DNA of 55,317 nt from positions 1 through 55,317 of the forward strand of contig JAFRPC010000037.1 in the NCBI GenBank assembly GCA_017429325.1, written 5' to 3'. The position numbers were made by a program, and so were the translations under genes. The notes beneath the pieces were generated by a model that was not told where the DNA came from, did not search any database, and saw nothing but the letters and a program-made list of their open reading frames with translations. This DNA is from Oscillospiraceae bacterium (GTDB lineage Bacteria; Bacillota; Clostridia; Oscillospirales; Oscillospiraceae). Positions 43,470-51,994 of this stretch are shown one piece after another; the first letter of the stretch is position 1, and every line of letters starts with the position of its first letter.

Positions 43470-44600
43470 TCAGCCCTGGCCCTTTCCGGCCCAGTTGCCG
43501 GTGGCGGCGGCGGTGAGGTAGGCGTTGATGAAGCCGTCGATGTTGCCGTCCATGACGGCGTTGATGTTGGTGTTCTCAAAGCCAGTGCGGGCGTCCTTTG
43601 CCAGGGTGTAGGGCATGAAGACGTAGTTCCGGATCTGGGAGCCCCATTCGATCTTCTGCTGGACGCCCTTGATGTCGGAGATCTTGTCGTAGTGCTCCCG
43701 CTCCTTGATTTCGACGAGCTTGGACTTCAGCATCCGCAGACAGGTCTCCTTGTTCTGGAACTGGCTGCGCTCCTGCTGGCAGGCCACCACAATGCCCGTG
43801 GGCTTGTGGATCAGCCGGACCGCGGAGGAGGTCTTGTTGATGTGCTGGCCGCCGGCGCCGGAGGAGCGGTAGACCTGCATCTCGATGTCCTCGGGGCGGA
43901 TTTCCACGTCCACGTCGTCGGTGATCTCGGGGATCACCTCCACGGCGGAGAAGGAGGTGTGCCGCCGGGCGTTGGCGTCGAAGGGGGAGATGCGCACCAG
44001 CCGGTGGACGCCGTGCTCGGACTTCAAAAAGCCGTAGGCGTTGGGCCCTTCGACCAAAATGTCGGCGGATTTCAGCCCGGCCTCGTCGCCCTCGATGTAG
44101 TCCAGGATCTTGTAGCTGAAGCCGTGGCGCTCCGCCCAGCGGGTGTACATCCGGTAGAGCATCTGGCACCAGTCCTGGGCCTCGGTGCCGCCGGCCCCGG
44201 CGTGGAAGCTCATGAGGGCGTTGTTGCCGTCGTAGGCCCCGGTCAGCAGGGTCTCGAGCCGGGCGTCCTCCATTTCGGCCTGGAGCTCGTCAAAGCCCTG
44301 GGTCAGCTCCTCCAGCATGGACTCGTCGCCCTCCTCTAAGGCCATCTCGCAGAGGGTGTAGAGGTCCTCCCACTGGCCCTGCATTTTGGCGAAGCGGGCG
44401 CACTTGGCCTCCAGCTGCTTGGTCTTGACCATGATCTTCTGGGACTTCTCGGGGTCGTCCCAGAAGCCGGGGGCCTCGGCCATCGCGTGCAGCCGCTCCA
44501 ACTCCTCGTTGGCCCCGTCGATGTTCAGAGAGGCCCGCAGGTCCGTCAGCTTCGGCTCCAGGTCGTTCAGTTTGACTTTGTATTCCTCAAATTCAATCAT
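43470..44600 (-). CDS. prfB: peptide chain release factor 2 (no programmed frameshift)
   Basis: Recognises UGA and UAA stop codons and releases the peptide. The SPF anticodon-like motif is in RISPFDANARRH, and the GGQ catalytic motif is in SSGAGGQHINKTSSA. The length is 376 residues. Most prfB genes contain an in-frame UGA and a +1 shift near codon 25. Here the frame runs unbroken from MIEFEEYKVKL through RASLNIDGANEELERL, so that autoregulation is missing. It is monocistronic. Confidence 0.95.
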   Translation of the reverse strand: MIEFEEYKVKLNDLEPKLTDLRASLNIDGANEELERLHAMAEAPGFWDDPEKSQKIMVKTKQLEAKCARFAKMQGQWEDLYTLCEMALEEGDESMLEELTQGFDELQAEMEDARLETLLTGAYDGNNALMSFHAGAGGTEAQDWCQMLYRMYTRWAERHGFSYKILDYIEGDEAGLKSADILVEGPNAYGFLKSEHGVHRLVRISPFDANARRHTSFSAVEVIPEITDDVDVEIRPEDIEMQVYRSSGAGGQHINKTSSAVRLIHKPTGIVVACQQERSQFQNKETCLRMLKSKLVEIKEREHYDKISDIKGVQQKIEWGSQIRNYVFMPYTLAKDARTGFENTNINAVMDGNIDGFINAYLTAAATGNWAGKGQG

Positions 44601-44697
44601 ACTATCGTCTCCGTGTTGAAATTTCCTATCTATTATAATGGAAGGGAGGCGGTTTGTAAAGGATTATTTTGGAGACAAGGTTGCTGGCGGGGACCGG

Positions 44698-44837
44698 CGG
44701 GCGGCCAATGACCGCCCCTACGGGCGGGGGAAAGAGGGCCGATGTGGGCATCGGCCCCTACGGGCGGGGAACGGCGGACGGCTGAGAGCCGTCCCTACAG
44801 GCGGGTCTGTTGCCTGTTGCCCGTTGCCTGTTGCCTG
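44698..44837. repeat. composite of three palindromic modules and a 7-bp tandem repeat
   Basis: GGGCGGCCAATGACCGCCC, then GGGCCGATG-TGGG-CATCGGCCC, then GGACGGCTGAGAGCCGTCC, each joined by CTACGGGCGGG-type links. Four GTTGCCY units follow (44810-44837). It is the fullest composite in the window and lies between prfB and the GntR promoter. Confidence 0.88.
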
Positions 44838-44847
44838 AAAAAAACCC

Positions 44848-44876
44848 TTGACAACTGCTGTGTCATGTGCTATAAC
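44848..44876 (+). promoter_or_regulatory. promoter of the GntR-ABC operon
   Basis: TTGACA (44848-44853), a 17-bp spacer and TATAAC (44871-44876). It starts ten bases after the 7-bp repeat tract. Confidence 0.8.
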
Positions 44877-44907
44877 TGTATTAGCACAAGCGATACAGAT
44901 AATACAG
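44876..44907 (+). promoter_or_regulatory. putative operator of the YtrA-type regulator
   Basis: CTGTATT (44876-44882) and AATACAG (44901-44907) form a 7-bp inverted repeat, with another ATACAG inside (44893-44898). It covers the transcription start, as expected for autorepression. Confidence 0.5.
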
Positions 44908-44927
44908 AACGAAAGGAGCGTGGTCGT

Positions 44928-45377
44928 TTGATCAGTCTGAACTACCGGGACCCCAGGCCCATCTACGAGCAGTTGGAGGAAAAGCTGCGTCGGCTGATCC
45001 TCTCCGGGGCCATCGCCGAGGGGGAGCGTCTGCCCTCGGTGCGGGAGCTGGCGAGCCAGCTCGCCATCAATCCCAACACCATCCAGCGGGCCTATCGGGA
45101 GCTGGAGCAGGCGGGCTTTCTCTATTCCGTTCCGGGCAAGGGCTCCTTCGCCGGAAAGCTCTCCGGCGTGGACGAGAGCCGCCGCCGGGAGCTGCGGGAG
45201 AAGCTGGTAAACGTCTGGACCGAGCTGCTGCAGTTGGGAGAGGCCCCCGAGGAACTGCAAACCCTTTTGAAAGACACTGTAGGGGGCGGCCCCCGGACGC
45301 CCCGTGCCAGCGATGCAGACACGGAAAGCGGGCCGTCGAAGGCGCCGGCCCCTACAGAAGGAGGAAACGAGAAATGA
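44928..45377 (+). CDS. GntR-family regulator, YtrA subfamily
   Basis: Small DNA-binding repressor of ABC transporter operons. The winged helix is clear in RDPRPIYEQLEEKLRRLI...LPSVRELASQLAINPNTIQ and AYRELEQAGF. YtrA proteins have only a short C-terminal dimerisation helix, and that fits here. The start is TTG 44928 with AAAGGAG nine bases upstream; no better in-frame start exists. After about residue 117 the sequence (VGGGPRTPRASDADTESG and on) is translated from a repeat module at 45279-45355, so the tail is acquired. It overlaps the next gene by 4 bp. The length is 149 residues. Confidence 0.88.
   Translation: MISLNYRDPRPIYEQLEEKLRRLILSGAIAEGERLPSVRELASQLAINPNTIQRAYRELEQAGFLYSVPGKGSFAGKLSGVDESRRRELREKLVNVWTELLQLGEAPEELQTLLKDTVGGGPRTPRASDADTESGPSKAPAPTEGGNEK
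45279..45355. repeat. GTAGGGGGCGGC module inside the GntR coding end
   Basis: The same bipartite module as 48099-48174: GTAGGGGGCGGC, ACGCCCCGTG, then GGAAARCGGGCCGTC and GGCCCCTAC-like end. Here it is read in frame as the last ~30 residues of the regulator. Confidence 0.8.
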
Positions 45378-46267
45378 TTGAAGTGCGCAATCTGCGGAAG
45401 ACCTTTGACAGCTTTGTGGCCCTGGACGATTTGAGCATGACCGTTCCCGAGGGCGCGGTCTACGGTCTGGTGGGCCCCAACGGCGCGGGCAAATCCACCG
45501 TGATCCGCCACATCACCGGCATTTTCCGGCCCGACAGCGGCACCATCACCGTGGACGGCCAGCCGGTCTACGAGAACCCGGCGGTGAAGGCCGGGATCGC
45601 CTACATCCCCGACGACATCTTCTATTTCCCCTCCGCCAGTCTCACGGACATGGCGAATTTCTACGCCGGGATCTACCCGAACTTTGACAGGAAGCTCTGC
45701 GAGGAGCTGCGCGAGAGCTTCAACCTGGACCCCAAGAGCCAGCTCCGCCGCTTCTCCAAGGGAATGCAGAAGCAGGCCGCCTTCCTGCTGGCTGTGGCCA
45801 GCCGTCCGAAGCTCCTGGTGCTGGATGAGCCCGTGGACGGCCTGGACCCCGTCATGCGCCGCCAGGTCTGGGGCCTGCTGCTCCAGGACGTGGCCCAGCG
45901 GGGCGTCACGGTGCTGGTCAGCTCCCACAACCTGCGGGAGCTGGAGGACGTGTGCGACCACGTGGGCATCCTCCACAAGGGCAAGATGCTGCTGGAGCGG
46001 ACCTTAGACGAGCTCCAGGACAATGTGGTGAAGGCCCAGATCGTCTTCCGGGAGGGGACCGACCTGCCCGAGAGCCTGAAGGTCCTCCACCGCAGCCGCA
46101 GCGGCAAGGTGGAAACCATCATCATCCGAGGCAGTCAGGAGGCTGTCAGCGCGGCCCTGGCCGCCGTCAATCCGATCTTCTACGACCTGGTGCCTCTGAC
46201 CTTAGAGGAGGTCTTCGTCTATGAGCTGGGAGGTGTGGACTATGAAGTCAAAAATGTCATTCTTTGA
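45374..46267 (+). CDS. ABC transporter ATP-binding protein (YtrB-like)
   Basis: A cytoplasmic ATPase of 297 residues. Walker A is GPNGAGKST, the signature is FSKGMQKQAAF, and Walker B is LLVLDEPVDGLD. The ~60-residue C-terminal extension after the ATPase core is usual for exporters of this class. It lies between the regulator (4-bp overlap) and the permease (26-bp overlap), so the three should be co-expressed and form one system. Related Ytr-type operons respond to wall-active compounds; that role is only inferred here. Confidence 0.92.
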   Translation: MIEVRNLRKTFDSFVALDDLSMTVPEGAVYGLVGPNGAGKSTVIRHITGIFRPDSGTITVDGQPVYENPAVKAGIAYIPDDIFYFPSASLTDMANFYAGIYPNFDRKLCEELRESFNLDPKSQLRRFSKGMQKQAAFLLAVASRPKLLVLDEPVDGLDPVMRRQVWGLLLQDVAQRGVTVLVSSHNLRELEDVCDHVGILHKGKMLLERTLDELQDNVVKAQIVFREGTDLPESLKVLHRSRSGKVETIIIRGSQEAVSAALAAVNPIFYDLVPLTLEEVFVYELGGVDYEVKNVIL

Positions 46268-47996
46268 TGCGACCCTGCTGAAAAAGAACATCAGCCGCTT
46301 CGCCCCGGCCTGGGGCCTGCTGACCCTGTTCCTGTTCCTGTCCATGCCCCTGAGTCTGATGCGGGCGCTGACCGACCTGTCTTCCTACATGCGAAGCGTC
46401 ACGGCCTCGGACCGGCTGAGCGCGATGGTCCCCATGGGGATCCTCTACAGCTTCGGTACGGCTATCATTTTTGCGGCCCTGCTCTTCAAGTACCTGCACA
46501 AGACCCAGTCCGCCTATATGATGCACGCCTTCCCCATGACCCGCACTTGTCTCTTTGTCACCAACGCGGTCTCCGGCCTGCTGTTTTGGGTGGTTCCGAC
46601 CCTGTTCATCACCCTCTGCAATCTGACGGTGCTGGCGGCCTTCGGCGTCACAAGCTGCACCGGCCTGGTCTGGGCCGCCTTTGGGAAATGGCTGCTGGCC
46701 TTCCTCTGCTTCTACGGCCTCGCGGTCTTCACCATGCACATCTCGGGCCGGACCGTCATCGCCATTCTGAGCTATGCCGCCCTGAACTTCATCTTCCTGC
46801 TGGTGCCCCTGCTGGTCCTGCTGCTGGTGGACTTCTACTTCATGGGCTTTGACTACAGCGTCCCGGATCTCTTCTTCTGGCTGTCTCCCATTGTGGCGAT
46901 GCTGCGGAGCTGGACCGAACTGAAAACGGTCATGGCGGTGGTTTACGCCGTCCTGGGTCTGGTCCTGCTGGTCCTGGCCTGGGTCCACTACCGCTTCCGC
47001 CAGGTGGAGCGGGCCGGAGACCCCATGGTCTTCCAGTGGGCTCGCATTGCCTTCCGGGTGGTCTTCACCCTCTGCTGTGCCCTGGGCTTCGGCTGGATCC
47101 TGGCCGCCTTCTTCGGCCTCCTCGATGCGGGCCGGAACGGCGTCTTCCTGCCCTACGCCCTGATCGGCTGCTTCCTGGGCTGGTTCAGCTCCTCCATGAT
47201 GCTTGAGCGCACCGTCAAAGTCTTCCGGAACAAGAAGGTCTGGCTGGGCTTCGCCGTCTTTGCCGGGGTCCTGGCCCTGGCAGTGCTGGGCCTGAAGTAC
47301 GACCTGCTGGGCCTCCAGCGCCGGGTCCCCGAGACCGCCCAGGTGGAATCGGTGGAGATCTGGACCGCCGGCAATTACGATTCCCCCAACACCGACTGCA
47401 TCAGCCTGACCGAGGCCGAGCAGATCGACGTGGTGCGGGCCTTCCATCAGAAGGCCCTCGAGGACCCGAACAATCAGTCCGGCGCCCGGAGGAGCGTCTT
47501 TGACGGCGGCTACTATGATTCCCTGCACGTCTGCTACCACCTCTCCGGCGGCGGGACCCTGCAGCGGGTCTACCGCGTCCCCGAGCGCGACTACAAGGCC
47601 CTGGCGCAGCTCTATGCCGACCCGGAGATCGCCGCGGCCTGGTATGAGAAGGCCCTGCCGGAGAAGTTCTCCCGCGTGACCCTCGATGGCATGGAGGAAT
47701 ATGAAGTGGACCAGTACGGAAACGAGACCTACGGGACCAGGGAGCGTGCCTGCAAAGATCCCGCCGCCCTGCGGGAGGCGGTGCTGGCCGACGCCGGAGC
47801 AGGCCGCCTGCCCGTGGTCAACTTCCTGACCCGAAACGTGATCCTCCAGACAGAGGGCTCATACTACCAGATCAGAAACGAGCTGTACCTCTATTTTGAC
47901 AATGGGGTCTGGCCGGACGGAACAAAGTACTCCTACATGTCCATCCCCATTGCGAGCACCGCCGTCGAGACCCTCGCCCTGTTCGAGGAGCAATAA
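46242..47996 (+). CDS. ABC transporter permease
   Basis: A 584-residue membrane protein: six or seven helices in the first ~330 residues, one more at about 335-352, then a large ~230-residue outer domain rich in acidic and aromatic residues with no membrane segment. ATG 46242 follows GGAGG by eight bases and lies inside the ATPase gene; the earlier ATG at 46221 lacks a ribosome site. It is the partner of the preceding ATPase. The big C-terminal outer domain may bind the substrate; the substrate is not evident. Confidence 0.85.
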   Translation: MKSKMSFFDATLLKKNISRFAPAWGLLTLFLFLSMPLSLMRALTDLSSYMRSVTASDRLSAMVPMGILYSFGTAIIFAALLFKYLHKTQSAYMMHAFPMTRTCLFVTNAVSGLLFWVVPTLFITLCNLTVLAAFGVTSCTGLVWAAFGKWLLAFLCFYGLAVFTMHISGRTVIAILSYAALNFIFLLVPLLVLLLVDFYFMGFDYSVPDLFFWLSPIVAMLRSWTELKTVMAVVYAVLGLVLLVLAWVHYRFRQVERAGDPMVFQWARIAFRVVFTLCCALGFGWILAAFFGLLDAGRNGVFLPYALIGCFLGWFSSSMMLERTVKVFRNKKVWLGFAVFAGVLALAVLGLKYDLLGLQRRVPETAQVESVEIWTAGNYDSPNTDCISLTEAEQIDVVRAFHQKALEDPNNQSGARRSVFDGGYYDSLHVCYHLSGGGTLQRVYRVPERDYKALAQLYADPEIAAAWYEKALPEKFSRVTLDGMEEYEVDQYGNETYGTRERACKDPAALREAVLADAGAGRLPVVNFLTRNVILQTEGSYYQIRNELYLYFDNGVWPDGTKYSYMSIPIASTAVETLALFEEQ

Positions 47997-48052
47997 TAAT
48001 CCGCCGACGGGACGGCGTTTCGACGCCTTTCCAAAGCAAAAACCGATATAAT

Positions 48053-48085
48053 AGACGCACGTGGGACAACCGCGTGCGTCTTTCT
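48053..48085 (+). terminator. terminator after the permease gene
   Basis: AGACGCACG-TGGGACAACCG-CGTGCGTCT followed by TTCTT. Confidence 0.75.
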
Positions 48086-48098
48086 TATGGATCGGGCT

Positions 48099-48174
48099 GT
48101 AGGGGGCGGCGCCTTCGACGCCCCGTGCTATCGTAACGAAACGGAAAACGGGCCGTCCAGGGGCCAGCCCCTAC
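48099..48174. repeat. GTAGGGGGCGGC bipartite module
   Basis: GTAGGGGGCGGCGCCTTCGA with ACGCCCCGTG, then GGAAAACGGGCCGTCC and CAGCCCCTAC. It occupies most of the gap before spoIIAA; a close copy lies inside the GntR gene. Confidence 0.8.
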
Positions 48175-48215
48175 GGTGCAAACGAGACATAATCCACACA
48201 AAGGAGTGACTCAAT

Positions 48216-48539
48216 ATGCAATACACCAGCCTCTTGCAGGACAAGCGCCTGACCGTGCTGCTGACGGGGGAGATCGATCACCACTCGGCCCGGCAGGCCA
48301 TGGAGGCCATCACTGCCAAGATCAACGTCTATCTGCCCCGCCGCTGCGTGCTGGACTTCGGCGGCGTGACCTTCATGGACTCCAGCGGCATCGCCGTCGT
48401 CATCCACACCCTTCGGGCCATGGAGGAGTTGGAGGGGGAGGTCTGCCTCGCCAACGTCCCGGCCCAGCCCATGAAGGTCCTCCGGGCCGGGGGCATTGAA
48501 AAATTGGTGCGCTGCGGCGCGGAAAGGAGCCCCGCATGA
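48216..48539 (+). CDS. spoIIAA: anti-sigma F factor antagonist SpoIIAA
   Basis: A STAS-domain protein of 107 residues. The phosphorylation site is in VTFMDSSGIAVV (Ser56 or Ser57). In its unphosphorylated form it frees sigma-F from SpoIIAB in the forespore. AAAGGAG precedes ATG 48216. The stop overlaps the spoIIAB start by 4 bp. I could not find a clear sigma-H promoter in the 40 bp between the repeat module and the gene. Confidence 0.94.
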   Translation: MQYTSLLQDKRLTVLLTGEIDHHSARQAMEAITAKINVYLPRRCVLDFGGVTFMDSSGIAVVIHTLRAMEELEGEVCLANVPAQPMKVLRAGGIEKLVRCGAERSPA

Positions 48540-48976
48540 AGCCGGAAAATGAAGCCCTCGTGCAGTTTCCCTCCCTGTCCGCCAACGAGGCCCTGGCCCG
48601 GCAGATCGCCGCGGCCTTCGCCGCCCAGATGGACCCCACCTTAGAGGAGCTGGGGGACGTGAAGACCGCCGTCTCCGAGGCCGTCACCAACGCCATCGTC
48701 CACGCCTACCCGGACCGTATCGGCCCCGTGAGCCTCCGTCTGCGCCGTCTGCCGGGGAACGTGTTGGAGCTCACCGTCAAGGACAAGGGCCTGGGCATCG
48801 CCGACGTGGCGAAGGCCCGGGAGCCCCTGTTCACCACCGGCGGCGCGGAGCGCTCCGGCATGGGCATCACCATCATGGAGAGCTTTATGAACAGCTTTTC
48901 CCTGCGCTCCACGCCGGGCAAGGGCACCGTCGTCCGGATGCGGAAAAAACTACAGGGCCGCGGAGGCGCAGAGTGA
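48536..48976 (+). CDS. spoIIAB: anti-sigma F factor and serine kinase SpoIIAB
   Basis: GHKL-fold kinase of 146 residues. It binds sigma-F with ATP and phosphorylates SpoIIAA. The N-box is VSEAVTNAIVHAY, and the G1 and G2 boxes are VKDKGLGIADV and GMGITIMES. It overlaps both neighbours (4 bp each), which keeps the stoichiometry of the three proteins fixed. Confidence 0.96.
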   Translation: MKPENEALVQFPSLSANEALARQIAAAFAAQMDPTLEELGDVKTAVSEAVTNAIVHAYPDRIGPVSLRLRRLPGNVLELTVKDKGLGIADVAKAREPLFTTGGAERSGMGITIMESFMNSFSLRSTPGKGTVVRMRKKLQGRGGAE

Positions 48977-49719
48977 AGGTCTGTAGGGACAAGCATTGCT
49001 TGTCCGCCGCTCCCTCGCAGACCGTTGACCTGATCGCCCGTGCCCAGGCCGGGGACAGAGAAGCGACGGAACGGCTGGTGGAGGAGAACGCGGGCCTGAT
49101 CCGGGCCGTGGCCCGGCGCTACCAGGGCCGGGGGGTGGAGCCGGAGGACCTCTTTCAGCTGGGCAGCTTAGGCTTTCTGAAGGCTGTGGCGGGCTTCGAC
49201 ACTGGCTTCGGCACCCGCTTCTCCACCTACGCCGTGCCCAAGATCGCCGGGGAGATCCGCCGCTTCCTCCGGGACGACGGAGCCGTGAAAGTCAGCCGGA
49301 CCCTGAAGGAGCGGGCCGTCGCCCTCCGGCAGACCCGGGAGCGGCTGGCAAAGGAGCTGGGCCGGGAGCCGGTGCTCTCAGAGCTGGCGGAGGCGTTGGA
49401 ACTCACGCCGGAGGAGGCAGCCGAGGCGGAGACCGCCGCAGACCCCGTGGCCTCCATTCAGCAGCCCGCGGGAGACACGGGCCTGACCTTAGAGGCCGTG
49501 CTGGCCGACGGCCCCATGGAGGAACGTGTCGTGGAGCGGCTGGCCCTGCGCCAGGCCCTGGCCCAGCTCCCGGAGCGGGAGGCCCGGGTGGTGGCCCTGC
49601 GCTACTACCACGACCTGACCCAGGACCGGGTCGCCCGCATCGTCGGTGTGTCGCAGGTGCAGGTGAGTCGCATCGAAAAAAAGGCCCTGGCGCATTTACG
49701 GGAGCTGCTGGAAGGATAA
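48973..49719 (+). CDS. sigF: forespore sigma factor SigF
   Basis: First compartment-specific sporulation sigma factor. Regions 2 (EDLFQLGSLGFLKAVAGFD, FSTYAVPKIAGEIRRFLRD), 3 and 4 (LTQDRVARIVGVSQVQVSRI) are present. The length is 248 residues. GTG 48973 overlaps the spoIIAB stop. Codons 4-11 fall in a palindromic module (GTAGGGACAAGCATTGCTTG, 48983-49005), so the first residues (VCRDKHCLSAAP) are probably acquired and differ from relatives. It is expected to read the sigma-F-like promoter of spoIIR at 28336. Confidence 0.95.
   Translation: MKVCRDKHCLSAAPSQTVDLIARAQAGDREATERLVEENAGLIRAVARRYQGRGVEPEDLFQLGSLGFLKAVAGFDTGFGTRFSTYAVPKIAGEIRRFLRDDGAVKVSRTLKERAVALRQTRERLAKELGREPVLSELAEALELTPEEAAEAETAADPVASIQQPAGDTGLTLEAVLADGPMEERVVERLALRQALAQLPEREARVVALRYYHDLTQDRVARIVGVSQVQVSRIEKKALAHLRELLEG
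48983..49005. repeat. GTAGGG module inside the start of sigF
   Basis: GTAGGGACAAGCATTGCTTGTCC: the GTAGGG head of the family with stem GGACAAGCA/TGCTTGTCC. It lies within the sigF reading frame. Confidence 0.65.
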
Positions 49720-49721
49720 AG

Positions 49722-49803
49722 TAAGAAGTAAGAAGTAAAAAGTAAGAAGCAGGAAGTGAGGAAGGGCAACCTCTTACTTCTTACTTCTTACTTTTTTACT
49801 TAC
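49722..49803. repeat. inverted pair of 7-bp tandem repeats
   Basis: AGTAAGA-type units (four or more, to about 49750) face ACTTCTT-type units (49771-49803) across 20 bp. The pair can form a long hairpin between convergent sigF and ychF and may act as their terminator. Confidence 0.75.
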
Positions 49804-49811
49804 CGAACCGA

Positions 49812-50885
49812 TTATACGTTAAATAAGAAATTAACGATGTCTCCGTCCTTCATGACGTAGTCCTTGCCCTCCAGGCGGAAGAGGCCCTTGGCCTTGGCGT
49901 TGGCCATGGTGCCGCAGGCCTTCAGGTCCTCGAAGGCCACCACCTCGGCCCGGATGAAGCCCCGCTCGATGTCGGAGTGGATCTTTCCGGCGGCCCTGGG
50001 GGCCTTGGTGCCCCGGGTGATGGTCCAGGCGTGCACGTCGTCAGGACCCGCCGTCAGGAAGGAGATATAGCCCAAAAGCTCATAGGAGGTCTTGATGAGC
50101 CGGTCCAGGCCCCGCTCCGTGAGCCCTAACTCCTCCATGAACATCTGGGCGTCCTCGGCGTCCATGTCCATGATGTCCTCCTCGAACTTGGCGGCCACGG
50201 GCAGGACCGCGGCGCCCTGGGCGGCGGCCAGCTCCGAGAGGGCCAGATACTGGGGATGCTCCCGGTAGTTCGCCATGCCGTCCTCGTCCAGATTGGCGGC
50301 GTAGATCACGGGCTTGGTGGACAGCAGGCCGCCGTCCTGCAAAATATCCTTGTCCTCGTCGGTGAAGGGGAAGGTCCGGGCGGGCTGCCCCTCAGACAGG
50401 TGGGCCAGCAGGCTCTCGCACATCTCGGCCTCCCGCTTGTACTTCTTGTCGCCGCCCTTGAGGTTCTTTTTGGCCTTTTCCAGACGGCGCTCCACCACCT
50501 CGATGTCCGCTAAGATCAGCTCCAGCTCCAGGGTCTCGGCGTCGGAGCGGGCGTCGGCGGGGTCGGGGAAGAGGTTGGTGTTGTCAAAGCAGCGGACCAC
50601 GTGGACCAGAGCGTCCGTCTGGCGGATGTTCTGGAGCACGGAGTTGCCCCGGCCCTGGCCCTTGCTGACGCCGGACACGTCCACAAAATCGATGCTGGCG
50701 GGGGAGTACTTCTTGGGGTGATAGTATTCCGCCAGCCAGTCCAGCCGCTCGTCGGGGACCTTGGCCTGGCCAATGTTGGCCTTGCCGGAGCCGCCGTAGC
50801 CGCCGGTCTCAGCCTTCGAGCCGGTCAGCGCGTTGTAAAGGGTCGTCTTGCCCACCCCGGGCAGACCCACGATACCTAATTTCAT
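49812..50885 (-). CDS. ychF: redox-regulated ATPase/GTPase YchF
   Basis: An Obg-family P-loop protein that binds ribosomes and prefers ATP. G1 is GLPGVGKTT at residues 7-15, and the family's NxxE replacement region (YAANLDED) and the C-terminal TGS domain (IERGFIRAEVVAFEDL) are present. The length is 357 residues. The start is ATG 50885 with GGAG upstream. Mobile-element remnants begin only 65 bp before it, so its promoter region borders an insertion site. Confidence 0.95.
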   Translation of the reverse strand: MKLGIVGLPGVGKTTLYNALTGSKAETGGYGGSGKANIGQAKVPDERLDWLAEYYHPKKYSPASIDFVDVSGVSKGQGRGNSVLQNIRQTDALVHVVRCFDNTNLFPDPADARSDAETLELELILADIEVVERRLEKAKKNLKGGDKKYKREAEMCESLLAHLSEGQPARTFPFTDEDKDILQDGGLLSTKPVIYAANLDEDGMANYREHPQYLALSELAAAQGAAVLPVAAKFEEDIMDMDAEDAQMFMEELGLTERGLDRLIKTSYELLGYISFLTAGPDDVHAWTITRGTKAPRAAGKIHSDIERGFIRAEVVAFEDLKACGTMANAKAKGLFRLEGKDYVMKDGDIVNFLFNV

Positions 50886-50950
50886 ATTTGGTCACTTCTC
50901 CTTCATTTTTTCAGTATTTTCAAGGGTTTCCGGGCACCCCCATTTTGCGT

Positions 50951-51905
50951 TTACGCACTTTTTACGCGGGTTTGCGCGTTGGGAGCGGAAACCGAGGGCT
51001 GACAAGCCTCGAACTGCCGGATGGCCTTGTCCAGAGATTCGTCAGTGACATGGACGTACCGGTCCATGGTGGTTTTGATGCTTGCGTGGCCAAGAAGCTT
51101 TTGCAGCACCTTGGGCTGCATTCCGCTTTCTATGGCTCTGGTTGCGTAGGTGTGGCGGAGGGCGTGCATACAAAAGTGGTCGATACCGGCTTCGTCGCAC
51201 AGCTTATACAGATGTGTGTCGTAAGAGCTGTTCTTCGCCGGTTCACCGGTCCGAAAGTTGATAAAAACAAGATCACGCATGACAAGCGTCGAGGCAGCAC
51301 CCGTCCGTCTGTCGATATACTCCAGGGTTCTTGAAAGTAGCGGAGATTCCTTGCGGTCAACACTTTTTGCCTTTACTTCCTGCAAGATTTCAACGGCGCG
51401 ATTCGTGAGAGGAATCGTGCGGTAGCTCTGCCGGGTCTTAGGAGGACCGGCCCGCCATTCCGTCTGCTTGTGGCGGTATTCCAGGGTCTTGTTGACCGTC
51501 AGAGTGCGCTTCTCGAAATCAATCGCGTCCCAGGTCAATCCAATCAATTCCCCGGTACGAAGCCCGGTTTCCAGGATCAGAGCGTACTGATAATAGTTGT
51601 GCGACCGAGCAGCGGTCTCCAAAAACTTGATTTGCTCTTCTACCATTCGGAGAGAGATCAGATACAAGGTTCTCAAGCCAAAAATTGAACCACTCATCAA
51701 CGGTCAAATCCTCTGAGGGGAGGAACGTGCTGCCGTGTTTATCTCTGTACTTAGCTTCCTCCAGCCAGTTTCGAGCTTCAGGAAGTGTCGTGAAGTATTT
51801 TCCGTGTGATTTGCCAAATCGGTCATCGAACCTGGCGTGATATTTACCGTCCTTTCTTTGGTAAATGCCCTTTCCGCATTCCTTGCCTTTCAGACTTTTA
51901 CCCAT
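50951..51905 (-). pseudogene. tyrosine integrase of a Tn916-like element, internally deleted
   Basis: The N-terminal arm-binding part (MGKSLKGKECGKGIYQRKDG to [15 protein letters not shown]) starts at ATG 51905. The C-terminal catalytic part has Arg in [23 protein letters not shown] and the catalytic Tyr in [14 protein letters not shown]. The two halves meet near 51640-51660 in different frames, and about 75 residues of the core-binding domain are missing. The integrase is therefore inactive. Relatives of this ICE type are about 390-400 residues. The order integrase-excisionase on this strand matches Tn916-like modules. Confidence 0.85.
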
Positions 51906-51928
51906 TTTGAGCCCCTTTCTCCAGGCGA

Positions 51929-51981
51929 GAAAAAGACCCTGCTGTAACGGTGTTAGTGTAGCACAGCAGGACCTTTTTTTC
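51929..51981 (-). terminator. hairpin in the integrase leader
   Basis: On the minus strand GGTCCTGCTGT and ACAGCAGGGTC pair across about 20 bases, followed by TTTTTCTC. It lies between the excisionase stump and the integrase. Confidence 0.6.
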
Positions 51982-51994
51982 AAGACTGCGTTTT

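Noticed and set aside
44876-44907. CIRCE or heat-shock operator before the GntR gene
   Set aside because: The arms (CTGTATT/AATACAG) do not match CIRCE; autorepression by the encoded YtrA-type protein fits better.
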